64,000 nucleotides of DNA from Cliona cf. orientalis (Eukaryota; Porifera; Demospongiae; Clionaida; Clionaidae). The DNA is taken from positions 124,001 through 188,000 of the forward strand of contig OZ005694.1 of the NCBI GenBank assembly GCA_963930775.1, written 5' to 3'. Below are positions 60,101 to 64,000 of the stretch, one piece after another (position 1 is the first letter of the stretch; every line of letters starts with the position of its first letter). Made by a program: the position numbers and the translations under genes. Under the pieces are notes generated by a model, which searched no databases, was not told the origin of the DNA, and worked only from the letters and a program-made list of their open reading frames with translations.

Positions 60101-60549
60101 CAAGCAAGCAAGAAACTGTTAAAGAAGCACAGGTATGCAATGAATCCATGAAAACATAGCTAGCACTGTAGAATACAAGTGAATACCGAATGTGTAGGCT
60201 AAACGGAGCAAAATCAGAGTTCAGTATTGATGTGTGACGTTAAGAGAGGGGGGAGGGAGGGGAGGTAAAATGTTAACATCATAATGACGTTAATTTTTCC
60301 ACAAGGACTTTGAACAAGGCCCCTAACAACAATGACTGCTATCAGGCTGCAGGAGTACGAATGAGTATCGCTTTTGTTATCCTAATGTTTAAGGAGTAGC
60401 TACAGCTTAACTTTTTACAGGATCTGCCCCAGCAGGTGTATTGACTACAGAGCAAGAGTGTGATTACACTGGTACATGTGCCGACCTCACTAACTATCGT
60501 GGCTACAGAAATTGCAAAACATTGTTAAGATACATGTCATCACATAAAG
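57142..60549 (+). CDS. Unidentified gene, at least two exons
   Basis: Exon 1 (57142-57385) starts MEQTGGPAPPPLISDRPGTS, is GC-rich and Pro/Ala/Thr-rich, contains a possible short helix (LAQFQQMLVDAMRD) and ends before GTGAGT. A downstream exon (60421-60549) lies between TTTTTACAG and GTAAAT and encodes TTEQECDYTGTCADLTNYRG and RNCKTLLRYMSSHKG, with three Cys. Joining the two directly gives a TGA at the junction, so an exon between them is missing or one boundary is wrong. The family is not recognised. Repeat C6, a minus-strand ankyrin exon and two MITEs sit between the exons. Confidence 0.45.
57540..58330 (-). repeat. Paralogous unit 6, C segment
   Basis: Matches 48410-49060 and, at 58140-58330, the 42235-42420 block (ACACAAACAACTCATTTATG, GCGACAAATTAATGCATCTA). 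No intact exon. Confidence 0.7.
58580..59690. other. Decayed MITE-rich intron
   Basis: 58750-58870 resembles the left end of the TACCGTATCC family (AAGCCCCCC words); a possible right end lies near 59655. The CAGGGTT MITE at 59230 is nested inside. No exon seen before 59692. Confidence 0.4.
59230..59525. mobile_element. CAGGGTTGCATACA MITE with 5-bp target duplication
   Basis: Ends CAGGGTTGCATACA and TGTATGCAACCCTG are perfect inverted copies, flanked by AAGAT at 59225-59229 and 59526-59530. G and C runs lie just inside both ends. Same family as 13169-13457. Confidence 0.9.
59692..59781 (-). CDS. Ankyrin-repeat exon, 90 bases
   Basis: Minus-strand exon between acceptor CACTCCAG and donor GTAAGT, phase 2 on both sides like the other two ankyrin exons. 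It encodes KNHLEVVQWLIKNAKLNDD and then TAGYVLRWACG, where the usual TPLHxA signature has diverged. It is four codons shorter than the others. It lies within the intron of the plus-strand gene at 57142-60549. Confidence 0.7.
59782..60420. other. Non-coding intron sequence
   Basis: G-rich patches at about 59918-59936 and 60246-60265; otherwise AT-rich. No exon seen. Confidence 0.4.
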
Positions 60550-60610
60550 GTAAATGAAATTGTGAAGCACATTGTCATGTCCACAGTAGCTGCACAGTTA
60601 TAATGGTGAA

Positions 60611-60840
60611 TACCGTATCTGATCTAATTAACGCGCCATGAAAAAATAATTACGAGTGCTGGGTGGCGTGCCATTAGAGCCTGAATATTATTATCCTTCG
60701 CGACCAGGTGGCGCGCAAAATTTGTACACAAAAGTATAGGGATGCGTGGGTGGGCGCATTTAAATAGAGCGTGAAAATTACAGTTCAGGCCAAGGTGGCA
60801 CATCTATTAGAGAGGCGCATTAATTAGATCGGATACGGTA
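60611..60840. mobile_element. 230-bp TACCGTATCTGATC MITE
   Basis: Starts TACCGTATCTGATCTAATTA and ends with the inverted GATCGGATACGGTA. The TIR extends through TAATTAACGCGCC at the left and GGCGCATTAATTA at the right. Outer TA may be the target duplication. Confidence 0.85.
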
Positions 60841-61537
60841 GTAATAATTATGATAAAAGGACATCAATAATATAGTGGGTACGCAGTCAACATTCGATGG
60901 CTCGATCATAGAGATGAATTTGACACAGTTTGAAACAAACTGTCGGAAAAACGAGTCCTTTGTAGAGACCAAAAGCTATTACTTTCCTCCTAACCATTCT
61001 GCATCTTACTAATTAGTAGATCATTATCACTACAACTCCCTTGCATGATTCCTCTGATATTAAGTATTCCTATTATTCGATTCCTGATTACCTCATGCAC
61101 TGTTCAGTACTACAGTCTGTACCCTAAGCTGGAAGAACTAGCTACCCTAATCTACCTTCATAATCCTGGAATTATAATTATGCAAAACTGATATGAGAAT
61201 AATTGACTAATACATTTCACCAGCCGATTATTCGACTCTTTATCAGGTAGCTTCAACAACAAAGTTAATCACTGTGCAATAAACTCGGGCAATCGTTACT
61301 AAAACTATGCTAGCTAGAACGTGAGGATGTCGCATAAAAAAAGTCACCTAGTATCTGGCTTCACCATTGATCTTGCCACGTGACAGAATTGCAATACAAA
61401 TTGGTTCCCGATTAGTGCCAATTAGTGTATTATTGTATATAGTGTACACAGTGTATTGTAGCATGTTCAACCAATATTGATCCATTGTAGTATTATCAGT
61501 AGGCTGCATGATCTACATGCAAGGGGGTCTGGTCACA
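60841..61537. other. No supported gene
   Basis: AT-rich sequence without recognisable exon, repeat or hairpin. Confidence 0.4.
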
Positions 61538-64000
61538 AAAGTTATCACTTAAATATGTGGCCCAGCCCATGTCAATTATCTAAATAATTGCCTAAATGCT
61601 TGAACTAGAGTAGCAACCAAAATTTAATTTTTGATAGAGAAGACTAAACTAGTCAGACACAGTAGAAGGCAAAAAGTGACATTTCCATGCAGTACTGCTA
61701 GTTAAATGGTGTGATGGGTGTAGCTCACTCCCCCTCATAATCACTGTCTCATCATACTAGCCTAGGCTTAAAATTAATGAGTACTATTTGAACCTAGAAA
61801 GAATTAAATGCCGAGTACTTTGTATCTAAGGAATAAACTCTCTAGCACTGTATATGCTCACATACAGGTATGTGCTTCAATTTCCTTCATGGCTCTTGAA
61901 AACCGGCTTCAACCTGAAACCAGCATTAACTGTGGCATCAACACTAGTCATTACTTACACACATCCATCCCAGTTAGCTACATGTTAATTATTGTTTCGT
62001 AATTGTCTTGTTAGTCCATGACCCCCTCTGAGTCTCATTATCAGCCTACCATAATATTATTGTTATGTATATAGCTGATAAGTTTGGTTGCTAGGCAATG
62101 GCCAACAATTTACAATGACGGCTATTAATAAATTTTTTTTGTGGGTAGCTGGGAAGGCACTAGCTAATCTAGATTTATAATCCTTGCACTCTCTCATGCA
62201 GGCCCAGCCCAGTGAATTCTGTTTCTCATGGGCAAGCGATTTAAAAATTCAGGTAGCTACCCCAAGTATCCCTGGGAAATGTACTTATTCTCATGACTAA
62301 GATCAACATTAATGTTCAAATGCTATCCCCAATAATTAAGATGTTATAAAGATTAAGTTTTCAATTAGCTACAACTTTAGTAGCATGATTAGGGACTCAG
62401 TATGTCACTAGGACTACCACAGTGTTAACTGTATCTCAAATTTTGTTCTATACAAGCTCTATGTGTGACGTAGAACTTGATTTCATGTTGATAAAATAGT
62501 GTTTGATAAAATACGCTTTATTAATCCTCGGCGCATGCGCTAGGGGTACAGTAGTGTCTGTGTGTGTGTGTGTCTGTTATCACGCCAGCTGCTATACATA
62601 CCTGGTTTATACGATGCAAACAAGGCACCATTAGGTTTTTTACGGCATTTTCAAGATATGAATTGTGTGGATTTCGTTGAAAACGCTTCGTTCCAAAATT
62701 CTGGCAACATTTGCTGACCACCATGGCCTTCTTTGCTTCTTGACGAGCTCTCGATCGATGAAAGAGACAGCGATGACTTCATTTCAAGATTAGTAGCGTG
62801 TAGCTCTAGCAATAGTTCTTGTAACTAAACTGACTCATCACAGATCACAGTAGGCTGTCAACTATGCTTCCGCTTGGCTTTACTTTGTACTAGATCTGCT
62901 GATCTGGCATGCACGTGCTACTATTACCTAATTGCATGCAATCTGTATTAGTGCATTCTTGTGGTTACCTTTTACAACTATATTGTACACTATACAGGTA
63001 ACAGTGTTACTTGGCAAATTTGCAATATGCAGACTAGCTATTGCTATTGCGCCGAGGGTTTTGCACCATAGTGCTTCTTCTTGATATGTGGTGCACATGT
63101 TGGTAGCAAATAATTCACATTAACTTTTTAGTGAATACTATGATATATGTATGTATGATGATGGCACATACATACATACATACATGCATGCTGCAGCTCT
63201 GTGTGGTTATAGTTATCAACTTTAATATCATTTTCATTTTTAAATTTTCAGCTACTAGGCTCATGATGGTACGTAGCTGTAGACACACAATAATATTATA
63301 CACATAATTCATTCACAAACGCACATAATTCAATATGATAATGTCATCTATGCATGTACACCCACAGAAACACTCTGACTGAGACTTTCAATACAACAGA
63401 TACGGAGAAGGTAAATATAAGATCTATGAGAATGAATTAGTGCTTATTTACAAAACATTATGCTAAGTTTACGAATCATATAGTTATGTCAGCTAGCTGT
63501 GGAGGAATTAACTCAAAACAGGCTATATCACGTTATTTATAGGAACAGCACAAAGACAGGGCTGGTGACAGGTGACCTAGTATATTGATCACAAAAGAAA
63601 GTCCGTATACAATTAGTGGAGTGGGATTGATGACCTACACAATGGGCTGCTTCATGGCCATAGTGGAATTGTGACTATCAACTTATTGCCTTTCGGGTTG
63701 TAAAATTATGAACAGCTAGGAAGCCAGAGAGATAATGAGAGGTAGTTGCATGGCTACTATAGGTATTCAGATGAGGGTCATCAGGAATGAATGATGAGCA
63801 ACATCTATTCCATATCCTATTCAAGGCTGCTGAGCATGCAGGCAGCTCAAATCAAAGCATCCACATTAGACTAGTCCAAACCCAACCACTAAATGTACAC
63901 ATTGGACAAGTAATGGTGTATCAATTCCAATTTAGCAATAGTAGAGCTGTAAACACAGTTACTTGAAGTGTTGGAATTAAAACATGAAATACTATACATT
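61538..64000 (-). repeat. Paralogous unit 7, B segment, near-identical to unit 2
   Basis: Nearly identical to 22840-25300 at a constant offset close to 38700, with only scattered substitutions and a few short indels (for example one extra TG pair near 62573). It runs off the window end. The left boundary at about 61538 is abrupt. Confidence 0.9.
62522..63078. mobile_element. AACCCTCGGCGC TIR element, second copy
   Basis: Same element at the same relative position as 23822-24378, so it was carried by the segmental duplication rather than inserted independently. One substitution in the left TIR (AATCCTCGGCGC). Confidence 0.85.

Overview
The window looks like a compact, AT-rich animal (metazoan) nuclear locus, most likely from a marine sponge. 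Evidence: multi-exon genes with short GT-AG introns, an apextrin-type MACPF plus ApeC gene, ankyrin-repeat exons, a BEN-domain gene, a Penelope-like retroelement, Tc1 and gypsy remnants, and very many short inverted-repeat elements. There is no bacterial operon structure. The species assignment is inference, and one assembly gap (N run) is present.

Layout. 1-1905: two direct copies of a TTAA-flanked element with CACGCCC-rich interior. About 3.2-4.1 kb: exons of two unidentified genes on opposite strands. 4.47-4.88 kb: a short TIR element. 5.98-9.98 kb (minus): a six-exon secreted MACPF-ApeC gene whose frame is broken many times. 11.45-15.96 kb: a 4.5-kb unit with TACCGTATAGCCGG ends that encloses a spliced gene of unknown function and two nested MITEs. 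16.2-17.2 kb: minisatellite and a 42-bp perfect inverted repeat.

18-34 kb and 41.6-64 kb: a degenerate array of at least six or seven paralogous units on the minus strand. In transcription order each unit carries ankyrin-repeat exons, a possible transmembrane exon, an exon ending near SPGPAK-DSND, then a long non-coding tail. Three ankyrin exons are intact; other units have lost them. Comparing units gives filled and empty sites for several transposons, including a 3.95-kb element with 8-bp target duplications (49.5-53.5 kb) and a foldback element carrying a two-exon open frame (22.0-22.6 kb).

34.3-38.4 kb: a transposon graveyard (gypsy LTR and integrase fragment, Tc1/mariner transposase, Penelope-like RT plus GIY-YIG endonuclease). 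38.8-41.1 kb (plus): a BEN-domain gene with TATA box, internal 20-residue repeats and duplicated exons. 57.1-60.5 kb (plus): exons of another unidentified gene with a TATA box and NRF1-like site, in whose intron an ankyrin exon lies on the other strand.

A recurrent property is one- or few-base indels, several at homopolymers, that break otherwise well-conserved coding exons. This is either widespread pseudogenisation or uncorrected sequencing error, and it affects the interpretation of every gene here.
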